Assembly (NCBI GenBank): GCA_017592665.1 | Contig: JAGFNW010000011.1 | Span: 203,124-267,123 of the forward strand | Source: Streptosporangiaceae bacterium NEAU-GS5 | Lineage (GTDB): Bacteria > Actinomycetota > Actinomycetes > Streptosporangiales > Streptosporangiaceae | Reading direction: 5' to 3' | DNA: 64,000 nucleotides | Shown: one piece after another, positions 53,599 to 62,941 of the stretch | Numbering within the stretch: position 1 is the first letter of the stretch | How the letters are laid out: every line of letters starts with the position of its first letter | Notes under the pieces: generated by a model | Databases searched by the model: none | Told to the model about the DNA's origin: nothing | What the model saw: the letters and a program-made list of their open reading frames with translations, nothing else | Translations under genes and position numbers: made by a program

Positions 53599-53613
53599 TG
53601 CCAACACTTGGCA
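53599..53613. promoter_or_regulatory. Candidate PucR operator between allH and pucR
   Basis: TGCCAACACTTGGCA is a perfect palindrome with 6-bp arms and a 3-nt centre. It lies 50-64 nt before pucR and 66-80 nt before allH. A second, weaker TTGGC/GCCA pair follows at 53620-53635, and a CAGGA-TAT-TCCTG palindrome at 53638-53650. TTGGCA also recurs upstream of the permease gene (55283-55288). It is plausibly a binding site for the adjacent PucR protein. Confidence 0.55.
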
Positions 53614-53662
53614 AAAAGGTTGGCTCTTCCTGCCAGTCAGGATATTCCTGCACAATCTGCCC

Positions 53663-55225
53663 ATGGACCTCTCGCCACCCGTCATGCGCCTGTCCAGCAC
53701 CGGGACGATCATCCACGGGGTCGCCGTCGGCGAAGTCCTTGGCGTCTCCACCCTGAACGGCGCCCGCCTCATCGCCGGAAAGAGCGGCCTCGACCGGATC
53801 GTCCAGCGCCTCAACGTCATGGAGGTGCCGGACATCCTGTCCTGGGTGAAACCACACGAATTACTGCTGACGACGGGCTATCCGCTGCGCAACACGCCAC
53901 AGTCCCTGGACCGCCTTGTGGCGGATCTTGACGAACGCGGGCTGGCGGCGCTCGGCATCAAGCTCGGCCGCTACCTCGACGAACTGCCCGACGAGATGGT
54001 CGAGCAGGCCGACCGGCTCGGCTTCCCGCTCATCCTGCTCCCCAACGACGTCGGCTTCGACGACATCCTCAACCAGGTGCTCACCGACATCCTCAACCGG
54101 CAGGCGGCCGTGCTGGCCCGGGCTGAGGAGGCCCACCGGGCGCTGGTCCAGATCGTCCTGGCCGGAGGCGGGATGCGCGAGGTGACGGCGGAGGTGGCCG
54201 GGCTGCTCGACGCCGCCGTGGCGTTCCTCGACGCGTCGGGCGCGCCGGTGGCCGCGGCCGGCGCGGCCGAGCAGGTGGCCATGCTCCGCGAGGCGCAGAT
54301 GCTGAGCGGGCCGCCGCACTACGCCGTCGTGCCGGTCGTCGCGGGCGGCCACCACCACGGGCGGATCGCCGCGTTCAGCGAATCCGGCAACCTACGCGAA
54401 AGCGACATCGGCATCCTCGAACGCGCCGCGACCGTCGCCGCCCTGGTGGTGACCAAGCAGGAGGCCGTGACGGCGGTCGAGAGCAAATACCGCGCCGACT
54501 TCCTGCGTGACGTGCTGACCGGGCGCGGCGGCAGCCGGATCGCCGAGCGCGCGCGTGCCTTCGGCTGGGATCTGGAGCGCCCCGTCTCCGTGCTGGTCGC
54601 CGAGATCGACCCGGACGTGGAGGAGCGCGGCGCGCAGGATCGGCTGCTGGCCGCCTGGCAGTCGTCCGTGCGCAGGCACGACCCGCGCGGCGCGGTCGCC
54701 GGCTTCTCGCACGAGGTCGTGGCCATCGTCGGGGTCGGCGTCGACACCACCCGGCTGGCCAGGGACGCGGCGCTCACCGACTGCACGTTCTCCACCGGGA
54801 TGAGCCGCGTGGCCGCCGGGACCGAGCTGCTTCCCGACGCGTACGGCCAGGCGTTGAAGGCCGCCAGGGTCGGCCGCCAGCTGCACGGGCCCGGAGCCGT
54901 CGCGCACTTCGACCAGCTCGGCGTCTATCGGCTGCTGTCCCTGGTCAACGACACCGACGAGCTGCACGCCTTCGTGCGCGAGACGCTCGGCTCGCTGGCC
55001 GGAGACGACGACGCGGAGAACGCGGACCTGCGGCGCACCCTGCAGGTGTTGCTGGAGACCAACCTCAACGTCGCCGAGACGGCCCGCCGCCTGCACTTCC
55101 ACTACAACACGCTGCGCTACCGCATCGGCAAGCTGGAACGCATGCTCGGCAACTTCACCGAAGACGCCCACCTGCGGCTCAACCTGACGCTCGCGCTCCA
55201 CGTGCTGCGGATGCGGGGTATTTAG
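53663..55225 (+). CDS. pucR: PucR-family transcriptional regulator of purine catabolism
   Basis: 520 residues. The N-terminal PucR sensor domain (VAVGEVLGVSTLNGARLIAGKSGLDRIVQRLNVMEVPDILSWVKPHELLLTTGY) is followed by a GGDEF-like/CdaR middle domain. The C-terminal helix-turn-helix (LRRTLQVLLETNLNVAETARRLHFHYNTLRYRIGKLERMLG) is complete. Its position between allH-allFG and the permease/molybdenum-hydroxylase operon suggests that it activates both in response to a purine breakdown product. No ribosome site is evident at the ATG. Confidence 0.92.
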   Translation: MDLSPPVMRLSSTGTIIHGVAVGEVLGVSTLNGARLIAGKSGLDRIVQRLNVMEVPDILSWVKPHELLLTTGYPLRNTPQSLDRLVADLDERGLAALGIKLGRYLDELPDEMVEQADRLGFPLILLPNDVGFDDILNQVLTDILNRQAAVLARAEEAHRALVQIVLAGGGMREVTAEVAGLLDAAVAFLDASGAPVAAAGAAEQVAMLREAQMLSGPPHYAVVPVVAGGHHHGRIAAFSESGNLRESDIGILERAATVAALVVTKQEAVTAVESKYRADFLRDVLTGRGGSRIAERARAFGWDLERPVSVLVAEIDPDVEERGAQDRLLAAWQSSVRRHDPRGAVAGFSHEVVAIVGVGVDTTRLARDAALTDCTFSTGMSRVAAGTELLPDAYGQALKAARVGRQLHGPGAVAHFDQLGVYRLLSLVNDTDELHAFVRETLGSLAGDDDAENADLRRTLQVLLETNLNVAETARRLHFHYNTLRYRIGKLERMLGNFTEDAHLRLNLTLALHVLRMRGI

Positions 55226-55416
55226 ATCACGGGTGGACATTGTCTGAAGTGCGCAAAAGCATCCGCCGAAGGGCTCTCTGGTTTGGCAACTGATGCCGTC
55301 GTCTAATGGAGATCACGGGCCTAGAGTCCGCGCAAAGCAAATACCGCTGGCAGGTCGCGGAACGGATGCCCTCGGGGTGGCCACCGGACGTCGGCCCAGG
55401 TAAGAAGGGGCTGCAG

Positions 55417-56757
55417 ATGGCTTTCGGATGGAAACTACACGGTTCGGGGCGCACGCTCGCCCCCGGCGAAGTGGTCAAGCCCGACGAACGGCTGTCCTGG
55501 CCGCGCATGGTCGGATTCGGCGCCCAGCACGTCATCGCCATGTTCGGCGCGACGTTCGTGTTCCCGGTCATCATGGGCCTGGACGCCAACGTGGCGATCA
55601 TGATGTCCGGCGTCGCCACGATCATCTTCCTGCTCATCGTGCAGGGGAGGATCCCGAGCTACCTCGGCACGTCGGCCTCGTTCGTCGGCGCGGTCGCCGC
55701 GATCCGCGCGGGCGGCGGCGACAGCAACACGGTGACCAGCGCCATCCTGATCGCGGGCATCGTGCTGGCCCTGGTCGGCGTGGCGATCCACTTCCTTGGG
55801 ATAGAGATCATCCACAAGATCTTCCCGCCGGTGGTGACGGGCGCGGTCGTCATGCTGATCGGCTTCGGCCTGGCGTACGTGGTCGCCGACATCTACTGGC
55901 CCCAGGACCACTGGATGGCGCTGATCACCATGATCATCACGATGCTCATCATCGTGCTGTTCAAGGGCTTCATCGGCCGGATCGGCATCCTGCTCGGCCT
56001 GATTTCCGGCTTCGTGCTGTCCTGGCTCGCCGACAAGATCTTCGGCAACATCAGCGTGGTCGACGCGGCCACCCAGAAGGTCAACAGCCACCCGCGGGTC
56101 AGCTTCGACGGCGTCAGCAAGGCCGACTGGTTCGGGCTGCCGAACTTCCAGCTGTCCCACGACTTCAAGGCGTCGGCCATCGTGCTCGTCCTGCCCGCAG
56201 TGATCGCGCTGATCGCCGAGAACATCGGCCACGTCAAGGCGGTCGGCGAGATGACGGGCGCCGACGTCGACCCGATGATCGGCCGCGCCATCATCGGCGA
56301 CGGTGTCGGCACCGCTGTCGCCACCCTCGTCGGCGGCTCGCCCACCACCACGTACGCGGAGAACATCGGCGTCATGGCCGCGACCCGGGTCTACTCGACG
56401 CTGGCCTACTACATCGCCGCCGTCGTGGCCATCCTGCTCGGCCTCATCCCCAAGTTCGGCCAGCTCATCTACGCCACGCCGGGTGGGGTGCTGGGCGGGA
56501 TCACGGTCATCCTGTACGGGATGATCGGACTGCTGGGGGCGAAGATCTGGATCGAGAACCGCGTCGACTTCGCCGACCCGGTGAACATGGTCCCGATCGG
56601 TGCGGGCATCATTCTGGCAATCGGGCCCGTGTCGCACGCCATCACCGACGACTTCTCGCTGGCCGGCATCGCGCTCGGCACGATCGTCGTCCTCGGCGGC
56701 TACCACCTGCTCCGGGCGATCGCCGGGCAACCAGAACGGAGTATTTCAAGCACGTGA
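55417..56757 (+). CDS. NCS2 nucleobase:cation symporter (uracil/xanthine permease)
   Basis: 446 residues from the ATG at 55417 with GAAGGGG 6 nt upstream; the open frame extends to 55306 without signals. About 14 hydrophobic segments follow the NCS2 pattern, including MVGFGAQHVIAMFGATFVFP near the start, the substrate/cation motif ALIAENIGHVKAVGEMTG, and GGSPTTTYAENIGVMAATRVYS. The QH and E residues of the family are present. The neighbouring molybdenum hydroxylase and ureide genes suggest xanthine or urate as substrate, although uracil-type members share these motifs. The stop overlaps the next gene by 4 nt (GTGA). Confidence 0.92.
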   Translation: MAFGWKLHGSGRTLAPGEVVKPDERLSWPRMVGFGAQHVIAMFGATFVFPVIMGLDANVAIMMSGVATIIFLLIVQGRIPSYLGTSASFVGAVAAIRAGGGDSNTVTSAILIAGIVLALVGVAIHFLGIEIIHKIFPPVVTGAVVMLIGFGLAYVVADIYWPQDHWMALITMIITMLIIVLFKGFIGRIGILLGLISGFVLSWLADKIFGNISVVDAATQKVNSHPRVSFDGVSKADWFGLPNFQLSHDFKASAIVLVLPAVIALIAENIGHVKAVGEMTGADVDPMIGRAIIGDGVGTAVATLVGGSPTTTYAENIGVMAATRVYSTLAYYIAAVVAILLGLIPKFGQLIYATPGGVLGGITVILYGMIGLLGAKIWIENRVDFADPVNMVPIGAGIILAIGPVSHAITDDFSLAGIALGTIVVLGGYHLLRAIAGQPERSISST

Positions 56758-57593
56758 AACCGCCCCCGTTCGACTACCACGCGCCCACCTCGATAGAGCA
56801 GGCCCTCGCGGTCCTCGCCGAGGTGGGCGCGCACGGCAAGGTCCTGGCCGGTGGCCAGAGCCTGATCCCCCTGCTCAACATGCGCCTGGCCGCGCCCGAC
56901 CACCTGGTCGACATCAACCGGGTGGCCGGGCTCGACGCCGTTGAGGCCGAGCCCGGCGGGGTCCGGGTGGGCGCCCTGGCCCGTCACGCGGCCGTGGAGC
57001 GCTCGGCCGCCGTCCGATCGGCGCAACCGCTGATCGGGCAGGCCCTGCGGCTGGTGGCGCACCCGGTCATCCGCAACCGGGGGACGGTCGTCGGCAGTCT
57101 CGTGCACGCCGACCCATCCGCCGAACTACCCGCCGTGCTCGCTCTCCTGGGTGGATCCGTACGGCTGGCACGTGTCGACACAGAGCGGGACGTGGCGGCC
57201 GAGGACTTCTTCGTCGGGCCGCTCGAATCGGCGACCGAGCCGGGGGAGCTGGCCGTGTCGGCGTTCTTCCCGGCGTTGGGGCGGCGGACGGGGACCGCGT
57301 TCGTGGAGGTGGCCAGGCGGCACGGCGACTTCGCCATGGCCGGAGTGGCGGCGCTGGTCGGCCTGGACGACGAGGGCGCCGTGATGTCGGCCCGGGTGGC
57401 GTGCATCAGCGTGGGTCCCGCGCCGGTCGTGGTGGACGTGTCCGCGCAGGCCCCAGACTGGAAGGCGGCGGCGAGAGCCGTACAGGATCGGATCGAACCG
57501 GAGGGCGACATTCACGCGACGGCCGACTATCGGCGGCATCTGACCGGAGTCCTGGCCGAGCGCGCCCTGACCCAGGCGGCGGCGGATGCCTGA
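56754..57593 (+). CDS. Molybdenum hydroxylase FAD-binding medium subunit (xanthine dehydrogenase family)
   Basis: 279 residues from a GTG that overlaps the permease stop by 4 nt. The FAD-binding motifs are AGGQSLIPLLNMRLAAPDHLVDI and NRGTVVGSLVHADPSAELPAVL. The C-terminal CO_deh_flav_C domain begins near residue 175. It passes electrons from the 2Fe-2S subunit to NAD or another acceptor in the XdhB/CoxM position. It overlaps the small-subunit gene by 8 nt. Confidence 0.92.
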   Translation: MKPPPFDYHAPTSIEQALAVLAEVGAHGKVLAGGQSLIPLLNMRLAAPDHLVDINRVAGLDAVEAEPGGVRVGALARHAAVERSAAVRSAQPLIGQALRLVAHPVIRNRGTVVGSLVHADPSAELPAVLALLGGSVRLARVDTERDVAAEDFFVGPLESATEPGELAVSAFFPALGRRTGTAFVEVARRHGDFAMAGVAALVGLDDEGAVMSARVACISVGPAPVVVDVSAQAPDWKAAARAVQDRIEPEGDIHATADYRRHLTGVLAERALTQAAADA

Positions 57594-58068
57594 CCTGCAC
57601 GAGATCAGCCTCATCGTCAACGGCGTGGTGCGCGAGGTTACGGTGCCGGCGCGGCGGCTGCTGTCCGACTGCCTGCGCCACGACCTGGGCCTGACCGGCA
57701 CGCACGTCGGATGCGAGCACGGCGTCTGCGGCGCGTGCACGATCCTGCTGGACGGCGAGCCGGCGCGGTCGTGCCTGACGCTCGCGGTGACGGCCGCCGG
57801 CCATGAGATCACCACGGTCGAGGGGCTGGCCGGGGACGACGGTCCCTCGGCCGTGCAGCGGGCCTTCCGCGAGTGCCATGGACTGCAGTGCGGCTTCTGC
57901 ACCCCGGGCTTCCTGTGCACGGCCACGGCCCTGCTGCGCGAGAACCCGGCCCCCACGGACGAGGAGGTCGTGGAGGGCCTTTCGGGCAACCTGTGCCGAT
58001 GCACCGGCTATCAGAACATCGTCAAGTCGGTCCACCGCGCGGCCGAGCTCCTCGCGGAGGAATCGTGA
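57586..58068 (+). CDS. Molybdenum hydroxylase 2Fe-2S small subunit (xanthine dehydrogenase family)
   Basis: 160 residues. The plant-type ferredoxin cluster is GCEHGVCGACTILLDGEPARSC and the helical second cluster is CGFCTPGFL plus CRCTGYQNIV. All eight cysteines are present. It corresponds to XdhC/CoxS. A 79-nt spacer containing the GAGCGGAGCGAGC mini-repeat seen in many actinomycete genomes separates it from the large subunit. Confidence 0.94.
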   Translation: MPDLHEISLIVNGVVREVTVPARRLLSDCLRHDLGLTGTHVGCEHGVCGACTILLDGEPARSCLTLAVTAAGHEITTVEGLAGDDGPSAVQRAFRECHGLQCGFCTPGFLCTATALLRENPAPTDEEVVEGLSGNLCRCTGYQNIVKSVHRAAELLAEES

Positions 58069-58147
58069 ACGAGCGGAGCGAGCGAACCAATCAACACAGC
58101 ACGGCATGTCGTCATGCTCCGACGAGCCGCCAGGCGAGGAGGCAAGC

Positions 58148-60529
58148 ATGACGACCAAACTCTTCGGGGAGCCGATCCCGCGGCGGGAGGACGAGCGGCT
58201 GGTCCTGGGCCAGGGGCGCTACCTCGACGATCTGGGCCGGCAGGCGGTGGCGGCGGCGTTCGTGCGGTCGCCGCACGCGCACGCCCGGATCCGCGACATC
58301 GACGTGTCCCGGGCGCTCGACGTCGAGGGCCTGATCGCGATCTACACCTGGGAGGATCTGCCGGGCCTGGTGGCCGAGCCGCTGCCGCTGCTCATCCCGC
58401 ACCCGGCGCTCACCCATGGCCGCACGGCCTATCCGCTGGCCAAGGAGATCGTGCGGCACGTCGGCGAGCCGATCGTCATGGTCGTGGCCACCGATCGTTA
58501 CGTGGCCGAGGACGTCTGCGGGCTGATCGACGTCGACTACGAGTTCCTCAAGCCGGTCGTGGGACTGGAGGAGGCGGCGCAGGGCGTGCACCTGGTGCAC
58601 GAAGACGTGCCCGGCAACCTCGGCGCCCACCTGGTGCAGGAGGTTCCGGCGCGTGACGGCAGGTCGGTCGCCGAGGCGCTGGAGAGCGCGCCGCACGTGC
58701 TGGAGTTCCGGCTCGACATCGAGCGCAGCGCGTCCATGCCCCTGGAGGGCCGCGGCGTCTACGCGCGGTGGGACGCCGACGACCGCTCGCTGCGCGTCTA
58801 TTCGTCGACCCAGACCTCGACCAGCGTCCGGATGGCGCTTGCGGCCAAGCTCGGCCTGCCACTGCCGCAGGTCGAGGTGATCGCCCCGGACGTGGGCGGC
58901 GGCTTCGGCGTGAAGATCGTTCACCCGTGGCCGGAGGAGATCCTCGTCCCCTGGGCCGCGATCACCCTCGGCCGCGAGGTCAAGTGGGCCGAGGATCGGC
59001 GCGAGCACTTCATCTCCTCGGCGCATGAGCGCGGCCAGGTCCAGCACATCAAGGTCGGGTTCGACGAGCAGGGCCGGGTGCTCGCCCTCGACGTCGACAT
59101 CCTGCACGACCACGGCGCGTACACCCCTTACGGCATCATCGTGCCGATCATCACGGCGACCCAGCTGCTGGGGCCGTACAAGATCGGGGCCTACCGGGTG
59201 GTGTTCTCCTCGATCTACACCAACACCGTGCAGGTCACCCCTTACCGGGGCGCCGGTCGTCCGCAGGGCGTGTTCGCCATGGAGCGGACGATGGACCGCA
59301 TCGCCGCCCACCTCGGCCTCGACCGCACCGACGTGCGGGCCGCCAACTTCATCGGGCCCGACGAGTTCCCGTACGACCAGGGTCTGATCTTCCAGGACGG
59401 CCGCCCGCTGATCTACGACAGCGGCGACTATCCCGAGTCGCTGCGCATGCTCAAGGAGCTGATCGGCTGGGACGACTTCCCGGCCATGAAACAGGCGGCG
59501 GCCGAGGAAGGCCGCCGGATCGGCATCGGCGTCGGCTGCTACGTCGAGGGCACGGGGGTGGGCCCCTACGAGGGCGGACACGTGCAGATCACCTCCGACG
59601 GCCGCGTCCACGTCTCGACCGGCCTCACCTCGCAGGGGCAGGGGCACGAGACGGTCTTCGCCCAGATCGCCGCCACCGAGCTGGGCGTGCCGTTCGAGAA
59701 GGTGTCGGTGGTCACCGGCGACACGCGCAGATTCGGCTACGCCGTGGGCACGTTCGCGTCCAGGGCCGCCGTCATGAGCGGCAACGCCATCGCCCTGGCC
59801 TGCCGGCGCGTGCGCGAGAAGGCCCTGAAGATCGCCGCCGACGCCCTCGAGGCCGACCCGCGCGACCTCGAGATCACCGACGGCGTCGTGCACGTCGTCG
59901 GCGCCCCGGCCGCCGGGATACCGCTCGCCACCGTCGCCGTGCTGTCCAACCCGCTGCGGTACGCCTTCGACGAGGAGGCGCAGCGGGCCACCCAGTTCGC
60001 CGGCACGGCCGACCCGGACAAGGCGCCCCTGGAGGACGAGCCGGGCCTCGAAGGCAAGGACTACTACTCGCCCATCCGCTCCACGTTCGCGTCCGGCATG
60101 CACGCCGCGATCGTCGAGACCGACCCCGACACGGCCGAGATCCGCATCCTGCGCTACGCCGTGGTCCACGACTGCGGCCGCCTGATCAACCCGATGATCG
60201 TCGAAGGTCAGATCCACGGCGGCGTCGCCCAGGGCGTCGGCGGCGCGCTCTACGAGAAGATGGCCTACGACGAGCACGGCCAGCTGCTCAACGCGTCCTT
60301 CATGGACTTCCTGATGCCCTACGTCACCGAGGTCCCGCACATCGAGACGGCCCACCTCGAGACGCCCTCGCCGCTCAACCCGCTCGGCATCAAGGGTGCC
60401 GGCGAGGCCGGCGTCATCCCCGTCTCCTCCGTCATAGCCGGGGCCATCGAAGACGCCGAGGGCATTCCCATCATGCGCATGCCCATCTCCCCCTCCGACC
60501 TCTACGACCTCCGCCGCGCCACGGACTGA
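58148..60529 (+). CDS. Molybdenum hydroxylase large (molybdopterin) subunit, xanthine dehydrogenase family
   Basis: 793 residues from the ATG at 58148, with GAGGAGG 5 nt upstream; the longer open frame is read-through over the small-subunit gene. MoCo-binding regions include DVGGGFGVKI near residues 252-261, TPYRGAGRPQG in the active-site loop, TSQGQGHETV and the catalytic Glu in GAGEAGVIP. The active-site loop is PYRGAGR, not the AYxCSFR of true CO dehydrogenase, so a purine or other N-heterocycle hydroxylase is favoured. The linked NCS2 permease, PucR and AllFGH genes support xanthine/hypoxanthine oxidation. The substrate is inferred from context. Confidence 0.92.
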   Translation: MTTKLFGEPIPRREDERLVLGQGRYLDDLGRQAVAAAFVRSPHAHARIRDIDVSRALDVEGLIAIYTWEDLPGLVAEPLPLLIPHPALTHGRTAYPLAKEIVRHVGEPIVMVVATDRYVAEDVCGLIDVDYEFLKPVVGLEEAAQGVHLVHEDVPGNLGAHLVQEVPARDGRSVAEALESAPHVLEFRLDIERSASMPLEGRGVYARWDADDRSLRVYSSTQTSTSVRMALAAKLGLPLPQVEVIAPDVGGGFGVKIVHPWPEEILVPWAAITLGREVKWAEDRREHFISSAHERGQVQHIKVGFDEQGRVLALDVDILHDHGAYTPYGIIVPIITATQLLGPYKIGAYRVVFSSIYTNTVQVTPYRGAGRPQGVFAMERTMDRIAAHLGLDRTDVRAANFIGPDEFPYDQGLIFQDGRPLIYDSGDYPESLRMLKELIGWDDFPAMKQAAAEEGRRIGIGVGCYVEGTGVGPYEGGHVQITSDGRVHVSTGLTSQGQGHETVFAQIAATELGVPFEKVSVVTGDTRRFGYAVGTFASRAAVMSGNAIALACRRVREKALKIAADALEADPRDLEITDGVVHVVGAPAAGIPLATVAVLSNPLRYAFDEEAQRATQFAGTADPDKAPLEDEPGLEGKDYYSPIRSTFASGMHAAIVETDPDTAEIRILRYAVVHDCGRLINPMIVEGQIHGGVAQGVGGALYEKMAYDEHGQLLNASFMDFLMPYVTEVPHIETAHLETPSPLNPLGIKGAGEAGVIPVSSVIAGAIEDAEGIPIMRMPISPSDLYDLRRATD

Positions 60530-60635
60530 TACGGCCGCAGACGAATATGCCCATCCCCTGCACCAGCGCCATCGCGCTGGCCAAGGCGCGCGCCGCCCAA
60601 CTGGCCAAGGCGGAACGCGACAGGGCTTGCGGACT

Positions 60636-61589
60636 TCATTGTGGATGTCTGAGGATGACGCGTTTGCGGAAGATCCAGTAGGTCCAGGATTGGTAGGCGA
60701 GGACGCCGGGGAGGGCGAGCGCGGCGATCCAGGTGAGCATGGTCAGCGTGTAGGGGGCGGAGGCGGCCGAGGCGACCGTGAGTCCGGGGGCGAGGCCTGG
60801 CAGGGGCGCCGGATGAAGGGCGCCGAAGACCGTGGCGGTGGTCAGGGCGATGGTGGCCGCGGTGGCGGCGAAGGCCCAGGCCTCGCGGCGGCGCCAGGTG
60901 AGCGCGGCGGCTGAGGCGAGGGTCGCCATGGCCGCGACCGCGGCGGCCCAGAGCCAGGGCGAGGCGGCCCAGCCGGGCGCGGCCGGCGCCGAGGCGCCGG
61001 GGAGGGACGGCAGCGCGACCGCCGCCACCGGGATCGCGGCCACGGAGGTCAGCAGAGCGGCCGTCCGGGCCCGGGCGCGCACAGGTCCGGTGGTCTTGAG
61101 GGCCAGGAAGACGGCTCCGTGCAGCACGGCCATCCCGAGCGAGAGGATCCCGCCGAGCACGGCCGCGCGGGCCGAGCCGAGCAGGAGGCCGCCGAAGACG
61201 GCGCCCCAGAGGAAAGCGGCCAGGGCGCTGCCGCCGACCAGGCCCGCGTCGCAGAGCGCCACCTCTCGGGGGCCGTGGACCTTGCCGCGCCACTCCAGGC
61301 CGACGCCGCGGATGATCAGGGCGACCACTATGAGCAGCATCGGCAGGTAGAAGGCGCTGAGGAAGCCCGAATACCAGGCGGGGAACGCGGCGAACATGCT
61401 TCCCACGGCCGTGACGAGCCACACCTCGTTGCCGTCCCACACCGGGCCGATGGTGGCGACGGCCTGGGCGCGCTCGGCCGGCGTACGGGTGACGAAGGGG
61501 AGCAGGGCGCCCACCCCGAAGTCGAACCCTTCCAGGACGAAGTAGCCGGTCCAGAGGAAGGCGATGACGACGAACCACACGGTGATCAT
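60636..61589 (-). CDS. cydB: Cytochrome bd ubiquinol oxidase subunit II
   Basis: 317 residues with eight to nine transmembrane helices. The N-terminus FVVIAFLWTGYFVLEGFDFGVGALLPF is the CydB signature, and the C-terminal YQSWTYWIFRKRVI motif is intact (compare the remnant at 38172). It pairs with CydA to form the high-affinity bd oxidase that reduces oxygen at the membrane. It lies 10 nt after cydA. No cydDC assembly genes follow; the next gene is convergent. Confidence 0.95.
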   Translation of the reverse strand: MITVWFVVIAFLWTGYFVLEGFDFGVGALLPFVTRTPAERAQAVATIGPVWDGNEVWLVTAVGSMFAAFPAWYSGFLSAFYLPMLLIVVALIIRGVGLEWRGKVHGPREVALCDAGLVGGSALAAFLWGAVFGGLLLGSARAAVLGGILSLGMAVLHGAVFLALKTTGPVRARARTAALLTSVAAIPVAAVALPSLPGASAPAAPGWAASPWLWAAAVAAMATLASAAALTWRRREAWAFAATAATIALTTATVFGALHPAPLPGLAPGLTVASAASAPYTLTMLTWIAALALPGVLAYQSWTYWIFRKRVILRHPQ

Positions 61590-61599
61590 CGGGAGCTCC

Positions 61600-62931
61600 T
61601 CAGTACATCAGGGACAGTTCAGGCATCGGCTGCGGATCAGGTGTCTTTTCCGGCCTGCTTCGCACGTGCCGTACGAGAAGGACGCCCTCGGCGATCGCGA
61701 GCAGGCCGTACAGGAGGGTGAAGACGGCGAGTGAGATGGCGACCTCGGTGGCGGTGACGCCGGGGGAGACGCTCGCGGCCGTGAGCAGTTCGCCCTGTAC
61801 GGTCCACGGCTGCCGCCCGATCTCGCTGAGCAGCCATCCCGAGATGATCGCGAGGAAGGGCAGGGGAAGAGCGAGCAGGACGCCGCGCGCGTACCAGCGG
61901 GGGACCTTGCGCCGTGTCACCCACAGACCGAGCAGCGACAGGCCGATCGCGGCCAGGCCGAACACCACCATCACGCGGAAAGACCAGTAGACGACCGGCA
62001 GGTTCGGCACGTAGTCGGCCGGGCCGAACGCGGCCGTGTAGCGGCTCTGGATGTCGTCGATGCCCTGGACGGTCGCGCCGGGGTCGTGATGGGCCAGCAG
62101 GCTGAGCAGCCCCGGCACCTCGATGCCGGGAACCGGGGAGAACGCCGCGCCCGCCGTGTCGTGCCGCAGGCCCTCGGCGGCGGCCAGCTTCATCGGCTGC
62201 TGCTCGGCGAGCAGGCGCCCGGACGTGTCCCCGGTCAGCGCGACGGCGACGCCCGCGAGCGCCGTCATGACGAGCGCTCCCCGAAGCGCGGCCCGCCACA
62301 TGGGGCCGTCCCCGCGGAGCAGCCGGTAGCCGCAGACCGCGAGCACGAACCCGCCCGCCACCACGAACGCTCCGGCCACGACGTGCGGGACCTGGGCCAG
62401 CGCCGTGGCGTTGGTGAGCACGGCCCAAAGGTCGGTCATCCGCGCCCGCCCGCCGACGACCTCGTAGCCCACCGGGTGCTTCATCCAGGCGTTCGCGGCG
62501 AGGATGAAGTAGGCCGACAGGTTGGACCCGATGACGGCGGCCCACAGGCAGGCCAGGTGGATCCGTTTCGGCAGCCGATCCCAGCCGAAGATCCAAAGGC
62601 CGAGGAAGGTCGACTCCAGGAAGAAGGCCAGCAACGCCTCCATCGCCAGCGGGGCGCCGAAGACGTCGCCGACGAAGGTCGAGTATTCGCTCCAGTTCAT
62701 CCCGAACTGGAACTCCTGCACCAGGCCCGTCACCACGCCCATGGCGAAGTTGATCAGGAACAGCTTTCCGAAGAACTTCGTCAGCGTCAGATAGTCCTGC
62801 TTGCCGGTCCGGTGCCACGCCGTCTGCAGTCCGGCCACGAACACGCCGAGGCCGATGGTCAGGGGCACGAATAGAAAGTGGTACACGGTGGTGACCCCGA
62901 ACTGCCACCGTGCCAAGTCCAGTGCGTCCAC
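61600..62931 (-). CDS. cydA: Cytochrome bd ubiquinol oxidase subunit I
   Basis: 443 residues from the GTG at 62931 with GAGGGG 7 nt upstream; the longer frame to 63003 lacks signals. ARWQFGVTTVYHFLFVPLTIG carries the haem b595 axial His18, and WMKHPVGYE has the b558 His. Conserved glutamates of the proton path lie in GMNWSEYSTFVGDVFGAPLAMEALLAFFLESTFLG, and GRQPWTVQGELLT is the quinol-site signature. The Q-loop is short, as in other Gram-positive CydA. It forms an operon with cydB. An imperfect 13-bp inverted repeat sits directly upstream. Confidence 0.95.
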   Translation of the reverse strand: MDALDLARWQFGVTTVYHFLFVPLTIGLGVFVAGLQTAWHRTGKQDYLTLTKFFGKLFLINFAMGVVTGLVQEFQFGMNWSEYSTFVGDVFGAPLAMEALLAFFLESTFLGLWIFGWDRLPKRIHLACLWAAVIGSNLSAYFILAANAWMKHPVGYEVVGGRARMTDLWAVLTNATALAQVPHVVAGAFVVAGGFVLAVCGYRLLRGDGPMWRAALRGALVMTALAGVAVALTGDTSGRLLAEQQPMKLAAAEGLRHDTAGAAFSPVPGIEVPGLLSLLAHHDPGATVQGIDDIQSRYTAAFGPADYVPNLPVVYWSFRVMVVFGLAAIGLSLLGLWVTRRKVPRWYARGVLLALPLPFLAIISGWLLSEIGRQPWTVQGELLTAASVSPGVTATEVAISLAVFTLLYGLLAIAEGVLLVRHVRSRPEKTPDPQPMPELSLMY

Positions 62932-62941
62932 GCCGGTTCCC

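Noticed and set aside
55283..55309. Promoter for the NCS2 permease (TTGGCA with TAAT-like -10)
   Set aside because: The spacing is only 13-15 bp for the hexamers that can be proposed, so the match is too weak to list as a feature.
58112..60355. 747-codon minus-strand open frame
   Set aside because: Antisense of the molybdenum hydroxylase large subunit.
58148..60529. Carbon monoxide dehydrogenase large subunit
   Set aside because: The active-site loop is PYRGAGR rather than AYxCSFR, and the context is purine/ureide genes, so the xanthine dehydrogenase family call is kept.
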